A stretch of 59,500 nt of DNA, taken from assembly GCA_012862575.1 (NCBI GenBank), contig BLSF01000112.1, positions 1-59,500 on the forward strand, written 5' to 3'. Positions 11,548-22,200 of this stretch are shown piece after piece. Under the pieces are notes generated by a model. The model worked only from the letters and a program-made list of their open reading frames with translations. It did not search any database and was not told the DNA's origin. The number at the start of each line of letters is the position of its first letter. Position 1 is the first letter of the stretch. Origin of the DNA: Parietichytrium sp. I65-24A (lineage: Eukaryota > Sar > Bigyra > Thraustochytrida > Thraustochytriidae). Made by a program: the position numbers and the translations under genes.

Positions 11548-11776
11548 TTCATTCATTCATTGATTCATTCATTGATTGATTCATCATTGATTGATTCATT
11601 GATTGATTCATCATTGATTCATTCATTGATTCATTCATCATTGATTCATTCATTGATTCATTCATTGATTCATTCATTGATTCATTCATTGATTCATTCA
11701 TTGATTCATTGATTCATCATTGATTCATTGATTGATAGATTCATCATTCATTGAGTAATTGATTGATTCATCATAC
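11548..11776. repeat. ATTC/ATTG tetranucleotide-based tandem array
   Basis: About 230 bases are built from ATTC, ATTG and ATC units, mostly in a higher-order pattern GATTCATTCATT that recurs roughly every 12 bases in the middle of the array. It lies about 270-500 bases upstream of the DNMT2 start codon. The open frame through it (Ile-His-Ser-Leu repeats) is a by-product of the period being a multiple of three. Confidence 0.9.
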
Positions 11777-12049
11777 ATACGTACATACATACACACAAAC
11801 ATACGCATTGACTGGTGCTTGGCGCGGCTTTGAGGGGCGAGGACGTGTATACATATCCATTTACATATACGTATGCTCTGCGTTGCGTTGCGTTGTGGAG
11901 GTATAGTATAATCTCTCCATCTCTCCATCCATCTATTTACCTAGGTGTCACAATCGTTGAGGCACGCAAGAGTGTATAGGTCCGCATTGGAGAGAAAAGA
12001 AAGAAAGAGAGAAAAGAAAGAGAGAGAGAGGGCAAGGGCATCGCACCGA

Positions 12050-13525
12050 ATGAGGATTACGGAGCTGTACAGCGGGCTTGGAGGGTTCAGGCTTGCTGTG
12101 GAGAAGAGCGGTGTTGTGTACGGGAATGGCGGGGACGAGGCGATCCATGCGGCGTTCGATATGAACGACGTGGCGAATGTGGTGTACAAGCACAACTTTG
12201 CGTCGAATGTGTACGTGAGCAACCGCAATGTGTTGTTCTTGAAACCGAAGGACGAGGAATTTGAGACGCACGTGGCCAACGCGGACTTTCTGCTGCTCAG
12301 CCCACCGTGCCAGCCGTACACGAGGAGGAGGCAGAACCCGGTGTGCAACAAGACGTTCACGTCCGGGGAGCAAGACCGCAGCGGCAAGTCGGACACCAGG
12401 GCGCTCTCCATCCACCACCTGATCGAGCTCATGCACACGGAGGGGACCCCGCAGCCGCAGTTTATATTCATCGAAAACGTGCTGGGGTTTGAGCTGTCAG
12501 AGACGTTTGCGCGACTTCGACGGATGTTCGAGCACCGCGGGTACTCTTGGCAGTGCATCGTGATGTCTCCAGTAATGCTCGGGATCCCCAATTCCCGGCC
12601 GAGGCTCTACGTGATGGCCAAACGCAGCCCTTTCTACCACTCCAAATGGCACGGCTGTGTAGTGCAGGAGCGGTCTTCAGCGCCATCCAAAGCTAGCGCC
12701 CCAGGTGGTCAGGTTAGTAATAGTAATAGTGATGTCGCCGACGGCGGCAGCAATAAAGGTAGCAGCAGCGCAAATGATGAGGGTGACGAGATGGATTCCA
12801 GCGAGATCCGAAGAGTGCTTCTGAGTCCTGGCGAACTGATACACACGTTGGTGAACATCATTGGAGTGGATTGTGACGGCTTAGTCGAAGCGCCTATGGT
12901 CAACGCTTTGGAGGCCTTGAAAGCCAACCCAGAGCTTGGCGTTGGGACCCTTGCCAATACCCGCGTAGCCTGCGAGAAAATTGAGGCTTACATTTGCAGC
13001 GAATTGTCCCCGGAAGAGATAGAAGGGTCGCGGATATCGCCCTCCACGCTGTGGAAAGCGGGGAATATGTTCGAAATTGTCACTCCTCAAGCGCAGTGGT
13101 CACACTGTTTTACAAAATCGTACTCTCGTTTCCAGCTTGGGGCAGGCTCCGTCCTCTCAACCGCCCCCGAACTAGTTGACATGTCGCTTGAGGATGCCAA
13201 AACCTACTTGGCAGAAGCTTACGAGAAATTTTACCAAAGTCGGAATCGAATCATGGAATCTGAGGAGTTCAAGTCCCAAAGCGGCTCCTCCACGACCAAG
13301 TGGGCTGCCGTCTCCGAATCGGAGGGAGGGTGCCCTCACCTGGATCCTCTACGTCTGCGCTACTTTACGCCGCGAGAAATCGCAAACCTGATGGGTTTCC
13401 CAGAGTACTATAGCTTTCCGAGCTCAATACAGTTCAAGCAGTGCTATTCGCTGTTGGGCAACAGCCTCAATGTGAAAGTGGTGGCGCTTTTGCTTCGTTA
13501 CATGATGATGAATTCGGCTAGTTAG
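12050..13525 (+). CDS. TRDMT1: DNMT2-type tRNA (cytosine-5) methyltransferase
   Basis: The protein has 491 residues from the ATG at 12050; an upstream GTG extension was rejected because MRITELYSGLGG is the normal family start with SAM-binding motif I. Catalytic motif IV is PPCQPYTR (85-92, nucleophile C87), motif VI is ENV (142-144), motif VIII is RPRLYVM (183-189), the DNMT2-diagnostic CFT motif sits at 353-355, the target-recognition end RYFTPREIANLMGFP is near 437-451, and motif X is GNSLNV (470-475). DNMT2 enzymes methylate C38 of tRNA-Asp with S-adenosylmethionine. The protein is about 100 residues longer than the human form, mainly through a Ser/Asn/Gly/Asp-rich insert at about 207-252. 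It converges on the dynein gene 400 bases downstream. Confidence 0.95.
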   Translation: MRITELYSGLGGFRLAVEKSGVVYGNGGDEAIHAAFDMNDVANVVYKHNFASNVYVSNRNVLFLKPKDEEFETHVANADFLLLSPPCQPYTRRRQNPVCNKTFTSGEQDRSGKSDTRALSIHHLIELMHTEGTPQPQFIFIENVLGFELSETFARLRRMFEHRGYSWQCIVMSPVMLGIPNSRPRLYVMAKRSPFYHSKWHGCVVQERSSAPSKASAPGGQVSNSNSDVADGGSNKGSSSANDEGDEMDSSEIRRVLLSPGELIHTLVNIIGVDCDGLVEAPMVNALEALKANPELGVGTLANTRVACEKIEAYICSELSPEEIEGSRISPSTLWKAGNMFEIVTPQAQWSHCFTKSYSRFQLGAGSVLSTAPELVDMSLEDAKTYLAEAYEKFYQSRNRIMESEEFKSQSGSSTTKWAAVSESEGGCPHLDPLRLRYFTPREIANLMGFPEYYSFPSSIQFKQCYSLLGNSLNVKVVALLLRYMMMNSAS

Positions 13526-13927
13526 CACGGCGGACCCACATGCGGAGAGAACCAGCAGTCGACGAGAGTGTTTTCTTTTGAAGTTCCAACGTGTTGGTCG
13601 CCCAATCCGTCCGTCGTTATAAAATATGATAGTGAGGAGTGAACAAGATTTGACTGACATAAACACTTTGTTTCCAATCCCTTTTCGCGTTAGTACTGTT
13701 GGCACACGTACGTAGTACACTACGCATGAATGCATCCACGTGCAATGACACTATTCTTTACGAGCTGGTTTTTAAAGAGAAGAAATCTGCTCCATTCGGG
13801 TTGCCAAGTCATCAGTTTCTGTTACCTTGAGAAAGACTGAGAAAAACTCCTGGAAAGAAAAATTCGTGTGGACAGAGAGAGAGATCTAAGTTTTGGTTTC
13901 ATAGCAATTCCAGTCAGAACAAAATAA
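13526..13927. other. spacer between convergent DNMT2 and DNAI4-like genes
   Basis: About 400 bases between two stop codons. It is AT-rich near 13615-13630 and should contain the two 3' UTRs. No further gene is seen. Confidence 0.5.
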
Positions 13928-16879
13928 CTACTTTTGATTCTGTTCCACAACACTCTGCAAGACAAGCGCGGCTTCTTCTTCGTTTTCGTACATGGCGTCC
14001 AATCCACGTAGACGGTACACGTTTATAAATCCTAGGGACGAACCGGCTACCACGATCGGAGCGTTGTACGCGAACGCGAGCGACGAAAAGAAGAGCCCGG
14101 AGCTCGACCTGCCGGCATCTGCTGAGGATTCCGACGGAGGGACTGGTGGACTAACAGCGGACTTGGACGCGCTTCTACGCAGTCGAACCTTGCGTTCAGC
14201 GTCGTTATCAATAAACCTCGTAATGATTGGATCCAGAGTGCTCTTACTGAGATCCCAAATTTCTATGCGGCCGTCACCAGCAACGGACCCAAACACAGTG
14301 GACTGTGCCGTCGACCATGCCACGTCGTGAACAACATCCGCAAGATCGACGGACTGGAAGTGCATCAAAGGCGATTCGTTTTCAGGCTCCCACAGACGCA
14401 CCGCCCAATCCGCGGAACAGGTGAGGAAAGCCTCCGGCCAGAAAGGCGAGCATCGCAGCTTGTAGACCGGGCCAGAGTGCGCGAAATATGTCTCCAAGTA
14501 CTGCTCGTTGTAGCTAACGGAACATCGGTGCACCGTGCCGTCCTCAGTACCAGCGTAATAAATGCCTGGATCGTTGACAGGGAAGTCAAGAGTGAGCCCC
14601 GCAGCAGTCCTGGAGATGATACCTTCTCCGCTGCCGCCCAGCTCTGGGGGAATGTGAACGCGTTTCAGCACCATGAGGTCGGTACTTGCAAGGCCCTTCT
14701 TGAGCGACCACTCCGTGACTCTTCCATCCGTGCTGAGAGACACCAAAACTTCCCCTCGCTCATTCTTGTTCACCCACTTGACTTGCCATACCGCGTCCTT
14801 GTGCTGCGTGGCCAGCCTGGACGTTTCTAGCACAGGCTTGGTGCCCTCGGGACCCTCGCGATGAAGGTCATAGATCGCGATCGTTCCGTCGTACATCCCC
14901 GCGGCAAGAAGGCTTGGGTGGGCGGTTGAAAAATCTATACTACATACTCCACTATCACAGCGGATGATTCGCTCGGGAAACTCAGGGTTTTTAAGCGTCC
15001 AAAACAAGATGAGACCGTCCTTTTGGTCGGCGAAGTGGAACTGGCAATAGGATACGGCGAGTAGATCTTGATTGACTTTGTTCCAGGACATGCATGAGAC
15101 TGTGCGATTTTCAGCCTCCTGGCAGTGGAACTTCCAAAGCAGCTGCAATTCTGGCGACTCGGTTTCAGCCGCGACTGGATTGTGTCTCTCTGAAGCCTCA
15201 GCTGCCAAGTCTTCACCATCGCTTCCGTGTGGTCCCTGCGATTCCTGGTCCTCCTCTTCCTCTTCGTTGAGGTCCTCTTGCGCTTCTGCGATCGAAACGG
15301 GTTGCTCCATGTTTCCATGCTCCTCTTCCCATTTTGACTTTCTATATTCCTCGTCAGCTGTCGGTACCGCTCGATAAAGGAGGTGTTTGTCGTGATAGAT
15401 ATTTTGCTGAATACCGCGCTCGACAGTCCTCAAAGCATTTAGGAGTGATTCGCTCCTCAGAATGTCGTCAGCCTCCTCATTTCGAGCACCTGGACTCATA
15501 GGGCTGAGCGCAACCTCGCTGGAGGGCTTGGAGCTGCCAGAGGCAGACTCTAAAGGCAAAAGGCAATCTTGGGCCTTCATTGACATTTGTACAAGCTTTT
15601 CAACATGCTGCTCACGAGCATTGGCCAGCGTCTGCCCAAGTGACCCGTAGAGTTTTGGGCCCGTTGTAACCCCAGGCCCGTCCTCATCGATGGGAGGGCT
15701 GGACTCGTCTTCCTTGCTCTCCGCGGTAGTTGGCGTGCCATCAGCAGTGTTTGGCTGAGCTGTGGCAGTGTCGTCATATCCCACCCCTTCTGCTTGCTGA
15801 GTGATGAGCAGGTCTTCCGCTGCATTAGATCCTTCTTCGAGCCCCTCCATCTGATTATCATGAATATCCCAAGAGGTGGCTTGGCAGTGGGCGTCCTGCA
15901 CGGCAGGCGAGTATGTGGAGACTTCGGTATTTTTGAGGTCGTGATTGAGAGTTTGCGCAGGACGAGGCACGAACAAGTCGGAGCCGTCGCGGGATTTGCA
16001 AAGCTGTACGTAGGTCGCGTTCTGGTCGGTGATAGCACGGTGCTCGGCGGACTCCAAGCTAACGCAGACACCGGTCATCGCAAAGAGGGTAATCGTCGGG
16101 CTTTCCACGACATTCATCATAACCTCTTCCTGAAGATCAATCTGGTCTTCTTCGCGACGACCCCTATTCTGCTCGGTGGGGCTAGAGCCAAAATTCATCC
16201 TCGAAAACGTTCCTTGGCGAGCGAGAGGTGAGGTAGGTTCCTTTGGTTTACTGTTCTGCGAAGCCGCCGCCGTCGTGTCAGTTTGCAGAGTGGGCTTGGC
16301 TGTCTGATCGTTCTCGGCTTGATTATTCGGCATTGGCCGTGCCTCCTTCTTCTGGCTGCTGTACCTGAATCTGTCGTCATCGCGGCTAGGCGAGGAGTCC
16401 AGCTCGTCTCCCAAATTTGACCCTTTATCATTCTTCCCGGACCTGTGCTTCGACTTTGACCTGTTCAAACTCGAGCTGGAGAAGCCGGGCATCCCAGTGG
16501 AGCTCGCGAAGATGTTTGTCCCGCTCTTGCTCTCGTCCTCTGCGCCTTTTCCATTCTTGCCAGGAATAGCAAGACTCTCTCCTTCGTCCAGCAGCGACAA
16601 CGGCGTGAGATCGATTCCATCCACCATGACTTTAATAGGCTTCCTTCCCCCAGAAACTGTCGTGGCCGTCTGCATATCCTTATTGCCTTTCGCACTGCTT
16701 CCCGACAGCTTGGACGAGAAGATCGACACTGCGCTGCCTTGACCGCCTTTCTTCTTCTTCTTCATCGACGCATTATTATTACTCATCATCCTGCCATTGC
16801 TATTGTTCGTGGCTGAACCTGTCGAACCCACGTTCGCCTGATGCTGCTGCTGCTGTGCATGCTGTTTCTTCGAGCTCAT
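13928..16879 (-). CDS. DNAI4: axonemal dynein intermediate chain (DNAI4/WDR78, IC138-like)
   Basis: The protein has 983 residues from the ATG at 16877-16879; a longer frame beginning at GTG (16948) was rejected. The N-terminal half is low in complexity (Gln-rich, Lys run, Ser/Asp). A conserved linker (ERGIQQNIYHDKHLLYR, near residue 487) and SPELQLLWKFHC (near 575) precede about five or six WD40 repeats. Blades include VSCMSWNKVNQDLLAVSY, AAGMYDGTIAIYDL, VSLSTDGRVTEWSL, YAGTEDGTVHRCSV, LTCSADWAVRLWEP and GSVAGDGRIEIWDL. This order fits the intermediate chain of the inner-arm dynein I1/f, which regulates flagellar beat. It implies a flagellated stage such as a zoospore. A TATA-like stretch is at about 16931-16942. 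The main alternative is another axonemal intermediate chain. Confidence 0.88.
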   Translation of the reverse strand: MSSKKQHAQQQQHQANVGSTGSATNNSNGRMMSNNNASMKKKKKGGQGSAVSIFSSKLSGSSAKGNKDMQTATTVSGGRKPIKVMVDGIDLTPLSLLDEGESLAIPGKNGKGAEDESKSGTNIFASSTGMPGFSSSSLNRSKSKHRSGKNDKGSNLGDELDSSPSRDDDRFRYSSQKKEARPMPNNQAENDQTAKPTLQTDTTAAASQNSKPKEPTSPLARQGTFSRMNFGSSPTEQNRGRREEDQIDLQEEVMMNVVESPTITLFAMTGVCVSLESAEHRAITDQNATYVQLCKSRDGSDLFVPRPAQTLNHDLKNTEVSTYSPAVQDAHCQATSWDIHDNQMEGLEEGSNAAEDLLITQQAEGVGYDDTATAQPNTADGTPTTAESKEDESSPPIDEDGPGVTTGPKLYGSLGQTLANAREQHVEKLVQMSMKAQDCLLPLESASGSSKPSSEVALSPMSPGARNEEADDILRSESLLNALRTVERGIQQNIYHDKHLLYRAVPTADEEYRKSKWEEEHGNMEQPVSIAEAQEDLNEEEEEDQESQGPHGSDGEDLAAEASERHNPVAAETESPELQLLWKFHCQEAENRTVSCMSWNKVNQDLLAVSYCQFHFADQKDGLILFWTLKNPEFPERIIRCDSGVCSIDFSTAHPSLLAAGMYDGTIAIYDLHREGPEGTKPVLETSRLATQHKDAVWQVKWVNKNERGEVLVSLSTDGRVTEWSLKKGLASTDLMVLKRVHIPPELGGSGEGIISRTAAGLTLDFPVNDPGIYYAGTEDGTVHRCSVSYNEQYLETYFAHSGPVYKLRCSPFWPEAFLTCSADWAVRLWEPENESPLMHFQSVDLADVVHDVAWSTAQSTVFGSVAGDGRIEIWDLSKSTLDPIITRFIDNDAERKVRLRRSASKSAVSPPVPPSESSADAGRSSSGLFFSSLAFAYNAPIVVAGSSLGFINVYRLRGLDAMYENEEEAALVLQSVVEQNQK

Positions 16880-16993
16880 CTTCTCTGCTGCTTTCGCTGG
16901 GACTCTTGATTGGGACTCTTGGGACGCTTTTCTATATAAATAATACACCGTCCGCGTATGCCACCGAGTACCCGGCCGTCGTCCTCTGTTGCC

Positions 16994-17073
16994 TATAGTT
17001 TATAGTTTATAGTTTGTAGTTTGTAGTTTTTACAGTTTGTAGTTTGTAGTTTTGTAGTTTGTAGTTTATAGTT
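16994..17073. repeat. TAGTTT/GTAGTTT minisatellite
   Basis: About 80 bases of imperfect six- to seven-base units of the TATAGTT and TGTAGTT types, just upstream of the DNAI4-like gene. Confidence 0.9.
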
Positions 17074-18904
17074 GGCGCTTGGGGTTTGGCCGTTCCCATA
17101 CATTTCTATTGGGGTCCGTTTCGGTTGCTTTGCGATGCTTGGCGGTGCTTGGCGATGCTGTGCGACCGTTGCTGTAGGAGCGGCTACGGGGCCGGTAGGG
17201 AAGGGGCTATGTGAAGCGGGTAGTAAGGGGGAGTAACGGGGGCGGAAAAGTGTGGAGAACGAAGAGCTGTTCGCGCTTTGGGAGCCAATGCGTTCCGCGG
17301 AGGAGCGGTGAAAGTGGTGAAAACTTGGAAAGTGCCTGGCTGTGAGAGAGGGTGGCGCGGGTGTTTGTTGTTTTATTTTATTGTTATTGTTTCACGCGAG
17401 AGCGCACACTCCGATGACAGAGTTGGTCGTGCGTCAGTATTCAGTATTCAGGATTCATAATTGCAATGTAGGGCTCAGAATGAACATTTTGCAAACTGTC
17501 AGTTTACACTGGCGCAAGTCCATCAATCCATCGATTCGATCAAGGAAAACATGGTCAGCCATTGTTGTTCTGTAAAATGCATGAATGATAACAGTTTACT
17601 CAGCACTGCCTCTCAGTCACTGAGGACGTAATTTCCAGTTCGCCCTCTTTATTTCTACCTTCAACCACAAATTACGACGAAGCAACTCTCCACGTGAACT
17701 CTGCAAAACTACACATTCAAAAGATGATTGATTGATTGAACAGTACTGAGTACTAGTATACTAGCACAGAAGTGAAATGTGTGGCTTCGCACACCATCGC
17801 CCGCGTACTAGGACGTGATAGGGCCAACGTTAGTGCCGCTCCTTGCTCTCGCCAGCTGCTAGCTCAAGCCTATTGTAGTCTGCGAGGTACTAGAGAGGTA
17901 ATGCGAGGGTTAGCCACAGTTACGCGCTTTGTAAGACGAGCGGTGAAAGTGCGAGAAAGCTAAGAGCGGTTTGACTCTGAGTTGCGAAAATTGGATAAGA
18001 TTAGTTAGTCGATTGATAATGCAGTCGGATGTACGTGCCCTCTCTTAGGTTGTTAAAATGGACCCGTGAAACAGAAGAGAGAAGAACTATGAATGTATCC
18101 GTACAATTCTCAAATTGTTCCGACTAGAATGTTGAGTTTGCTGAATTAAGTAGAGTTATAATCCTTTTCACGAGTTCTAAAATAGATTTTTGGAACACTG
18201 GCCGCCTTCAAATAGCTGCCCAGTTTCCTCCTTCTGGGTTCCCATCCTTATTGAACCGTACTATACGGCGTAGTGCTTAAGTACAGTCCGTGCGTGTGGA
18301 TCATAGCGATTCTATTAGTATTCTACAATCACGGCAAGCAACGCAGAGTCTAGTGAGTAGTCTATTGGGTAGATAGGAGTCTGCTATCGCTAGGCTAGGA
18401 CACTAACACCAGCGTAGTAGCGGGGGCTACTATTCTGGTTACGGTAGGTCGTAGCCTCGCTCGGAGAGTACAGTACGAAGCTTGCAGTGCTACCGCAAGC
18501 ATCAATGCTCTTGATAAGAGTCAGCGTTATTATTGTAAATAGTAGAAAACTACCTACAGTACCTCACCAAAAAAGCCAGAAGAGCAATCCGAATTGAGGT
18601 TCCCAGAACGTGCGCTTTTGAGAGTGCTAACAATATCCATCGACTACCACTACCAGTGCAGTGGCCACAAATGCTTTGAGAGGAGCGCAAGTCTCAAAAC
18701 CTAGTGAGCAACATTTGGCAAGAAGTAGATTATCCCCTATCGAAGACTAGCAAACTCGAGAATGTAAAGAAAAGTGTTCCCTCTTTCTCTCTCCCACTGA
18801 TTCCTCTCTTCTTTTTCTCTCTCTCAATCAAACATCAATCAAACACAAACATTCCTATCCAACACCTTATAAAACTATGTAACACTGTGAAGCTTCTGCA
18901 CGTT

Positions 18905-18938
18905 GAGATAGAGAGAGATAGAGTGAGAGAGAGAGAGA

Positions 18939-18973
<35 letters not shown>

Positions 18974-18985
18974 CGAGAGAGAGCG
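18905..18985. repeat. compound GA/GT microsatellite
   Basis: A GA/GATA run, then about nine GT dinucleotides, then more GA. It lies about 280-360 bases before the start of the receptor gene. Confidence 0.9.
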
Positions 18986-19038
18986 CCAGGTGGGTAGCAG
19001 CAGAACCCAAACGCGGGCACTGCGGCGAGTGCAGCGGA

Positions 19039-19101
19039 ACGCATTCACGCATTCACGCATTCACGCATTCACGCATTCACGCATTCACGCATTCACGCAT
19101 T
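19039..19101. repeat. eight-base tandem repeat (ACGCATTC)
   Basis: Nearly eight perfect copies head to tail, ending about 160 bases before the receptor's start codon, so in the core promoter or 5' UTR. Confidence 0.95.
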
Positions 19102-19262
19102 TCGAATCAGTTGGTGAGATTGGTGACATCGCGAGCGCGAGGAAACACACAGCTGATATAGTATCTTGCCATAGTGCCGTAGTGCGATATTGATCAAGCA
19201 AGACCTGTTTGGCAGCTGAAGTTTGGGGCTGTTTTGGCTAGTTTTGGGCGCAATTTGGAAAG

Positions 19263-22200
19263 ATGTCTGCGTCTGCATCTGCTGGATCGGTGGTGGTGGT
19301 GTATGAAGTGGGAAATGAGGAGCATCTCGCCTGTGGCAAGTCGGTGTTGGACCTGACGGAAGTGGTCGCTGCGAGTCTGAGCAGCAGCGGCTATGCTGTG
19401 TGGTACAGCGGAATGCCAGAAGCATCGCCAGAGGCAGCACAGGCGAACAACGATAGCGACGACGAAGGCGATTTTTATGGTCGACGTAACAGACAAGGAA
19501 GAGGCCGAGGAGGGCCGGATGCAAGAGACCTGGAGTCGGTGTTTGTAGAGAAGCTGGCACACGCAACTGGTGTTGTGTTGATGCTGACCTCATCGTTCAT
19601 GAAAAATGCAGCGAGCGGCAACATCGCTGACAAGTGCAGGGTACAACTGGAGCAAGTCATGCTTACAAAGCAGAGCGAGGTCATCACTGTGGCTCTGGAC
19701 TCAGGGGTGAAGGTTCCAAAGTCTTGGGAGGGGCCCGTAGCCGTGTTTTGCAATCCCAGCTCGTTCGTGGATATGTCGTCCAAGTCGCAGCCGGAAGCGG
19801 CCATCCCGTTCATCACAAATATTTGCGAGGAGCTGAAACAACCTTACCAGGAGAGGCCGCTCAGCCTTCAGACGCCATCTCAGCAGGAAGTCCTCTCCCG
19901 CGTTTTCGAGCTCCCAGATGACTTTAAGCCTTTCGAGCACATCCAGTCCAAAGCGATGGAGTACGTAAAGGGGACCAGGTCGGACTTCCGTGAGGCAATA
20001 GAGAACTGGTACGCCAAAGATCTGCCCAAATCGAAGAACAGAGTGCTTCCCTTCCTTGGACCAGTGGGCTACGGCAAGTCGGTCATGATGGCATTGATTT
20101 GCTTTCTTGGAGGTCTCACCACGCGTCGCGATGGCGAAGCAAGCGAGCGCAGCTCAAAGCGATTCAAATTTGCGTTACGTCGCCTGAGCTTCCGTGCAAG
20201 TTCTGGCGACAAGCTCGTTGTTGGCGCTGCGCACTTTTTCAAACGCAACGACCGATCTGCCTCTAAGCTCCGTGTGTGCATTTTGTCTCTGGCGAACCAG
20301 ATTGCACTTGTTGTTCCAGGTTTTCGGGCTGTCCTGGCCAGTCTCGCCTCGGATGCCGCAATTGAGACGATGGACTTGGACGAACTATTTCGCACTCTGT
20401 TGAGCAGGCCACTTCAACAGATCTCCAAGCCAAGCAAGCCGTTCGTCGTTGTCCTGGACGCTGTAGACAGCGTTTGCGCGGAAGACAAATCGTCTCTCAT
20501 GTCGATTATTCAAGAACGTTGGGTCAACGAAATGCCTGGCTGGCTCGGATTGGTGGTGTCCTCGCGATTCGATGCTGATGTGGAAGCAGCTGTGCAAAGC
20601 TTCTCTCCAACGAGACTGGATCTGAAGAGTCGATCAAACATGGACGACCTGAAGAGTTTTCTCGTTACTAGGCTCACTCCCAGGTTTAACCGCAAATCTG
20701 AAGCTCAGAGTGCAGCTGCCGTTTTAGCCACTAGAAGCGAGGGTTTCTTTTTGTATGCGAGCTACGTGGATAAATTTCTATCCAACATCCCGGATGAGAA
20801 ACTCACCATGGCAAACATCACAGACATGTCTCTCTTTCCGCCCGGGCTTGATGCTGTCTACCGTGACAACTTTGAGCGTCTTCTCGTGGAGTCCCTCGAA
20901 GACAATTTTGATCGCTACGACAATCTTCTTGCTGCGATGGTGGCCGCTCGTGCACCTCTTCCGAAGTACATAGTCAAAGTGCTTCTCGATCTTGGTTCCG
21001 ACGAGGAATTGAGCCGATTCTTGTCCAAGACTGCGCAGTTTCTGGCCGTGTCCGAGAGCACAGTCACATTCTTGCACCCCACCATGGAGGAGTTTATTCG
21101 TGACAAGAAGAGAGCTGGCAAGGTCAGTGACGTCTCCACCACAAATGCTGGTAAAAGCCTCGCTGTCTCGGTGGCGCACGGCCACCAGAGTCTCGGGCAT
21201 GCTCTCGAGGAATATCCCGACTCTGAGTTTGCCAATCAACACCTCCTGTATCACCTTTGTTGCGCAAAGTTACACGAGAAGGTGAGCTCCTATGTCCTCA
21301 ACTTCCCATGGTTGTACAACGTTATCAAAGGCCCAGGCAGCGCACGTGTGGTGGTTGAAGACATCGACGGCAACTACAGCTTTGAGAAAAGCTCTCAGAA
21401 CAGTGTCGTTGACGTAGTGCGCTGCCTCGAACTGAGCTTGCCATTGATCTCCCAGAATCCAGCTGTCTTCGTGTTCAACCTTGTTTCACGGATTTCGGAC
21501 CCGGAGCACCCAATTCTCAAGTCCTTTTGGGCATCCGAGCTGTCAAAGGCCCCAGAGATTGCTGACATGTTTGTTGTTTCCCAATCAACACTTTGCGCAC
21601 CTTGGCTGAACCAGCGCAAGACAATATCAACCTCGTCGCCTCAATCCCGTATCGTTGAGTCCAACGGCGAGCTTCTTTACAGCGACTCCAAGAGCGGCCT
21701 CGTTCTCATGGATTGGCACTCCGGACAGATCAAGCGCACTTACACTCACAATCAAGGAAGGTATTCTCAGCCAATAAATACCTTTGATATGAACGAAGCG
21801 GTTATCGTAGCTGACATAGGTCAATCCCTTGTGGTCTTAGAGCGGGCCACTGGGAATGAACTGGGCAGCCGGTCAAACTTGAGGAATGAAATGTCTGTGA
21901 TTGCTATCGGTGGAGATAAGATTGCTATCGGTTCTTGGACTGGCTCGGTGCTCCTTACAGACACCTTGAATGTCTCTGGTACTGAACCAACTCAGATTGT
22001 TGCCGACCAAACATCTCCCCTACACACATCTGCTGTAAATGCTCTTGTGTTCCAGGACAACTTTCTTGTTTCCGCATCGTCTGATAACCGTGTTCGTGTC
22101 ACAGACATTGCAGCAAGTCGCCCAGCCGTGAAGTTGACTTTGACCGGGCACACGTCTCCAGTAGTGTCTCTTGCCGTAGACGAGAGGGTGATCGTTTCTG

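Larger units (their letters stand above)
8241..12049. other. 3.8-kb spacer without a confident gene
   Basis: This spacer separates the divergent TIR-NACHT and DNMT2 genes and should hold both promoters. Several open frames occur (for example around 9466-9909, 9754-10326 and 10542-11579), but each is low in complexity, starts at non-ATG codons or has an equally open opposite strand, and none shows a recognisable domain. Repeats include a TCTCTA run near 8401-8425, four ten-base ACTACTATCA units at 11111-11150 and the long ATTC/ATTG tract at 11548-11776. Confidence 0.5.
16880..19262. other. 2.4-kb spacer between divergent genes, with minisatellites
   Basis: This region separates the divergent DNAI4-like and TIR-NACHT-WD40 genes and must carry both promoters. 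I find no convincing gene. It contains three simple-repeat tracts (16994-17073, 18905-18985, 19039-19101). Confidence 0.5.

Noticed and set aside
10542-11579. 345-codon plus frame
   Set aside because: It consists of low-complexity sequence over simple repeats with equally open overlapping minus frames and no domain.
11548-11776. Tandem arrays considered as CRISPR (also 19039-19101)
   Set aside because: Units are 4-12 bases without unique spacers; these are ordinary simple repeats of a eukaryotic genome.
11945-12049. N-terminal extension of DNMT2 from a GTG codon
   Set aside because: The extension is Lys/Arg/Glu low-complexity sequence from an AG-rich leader; the family begins at the ATG at 12050.
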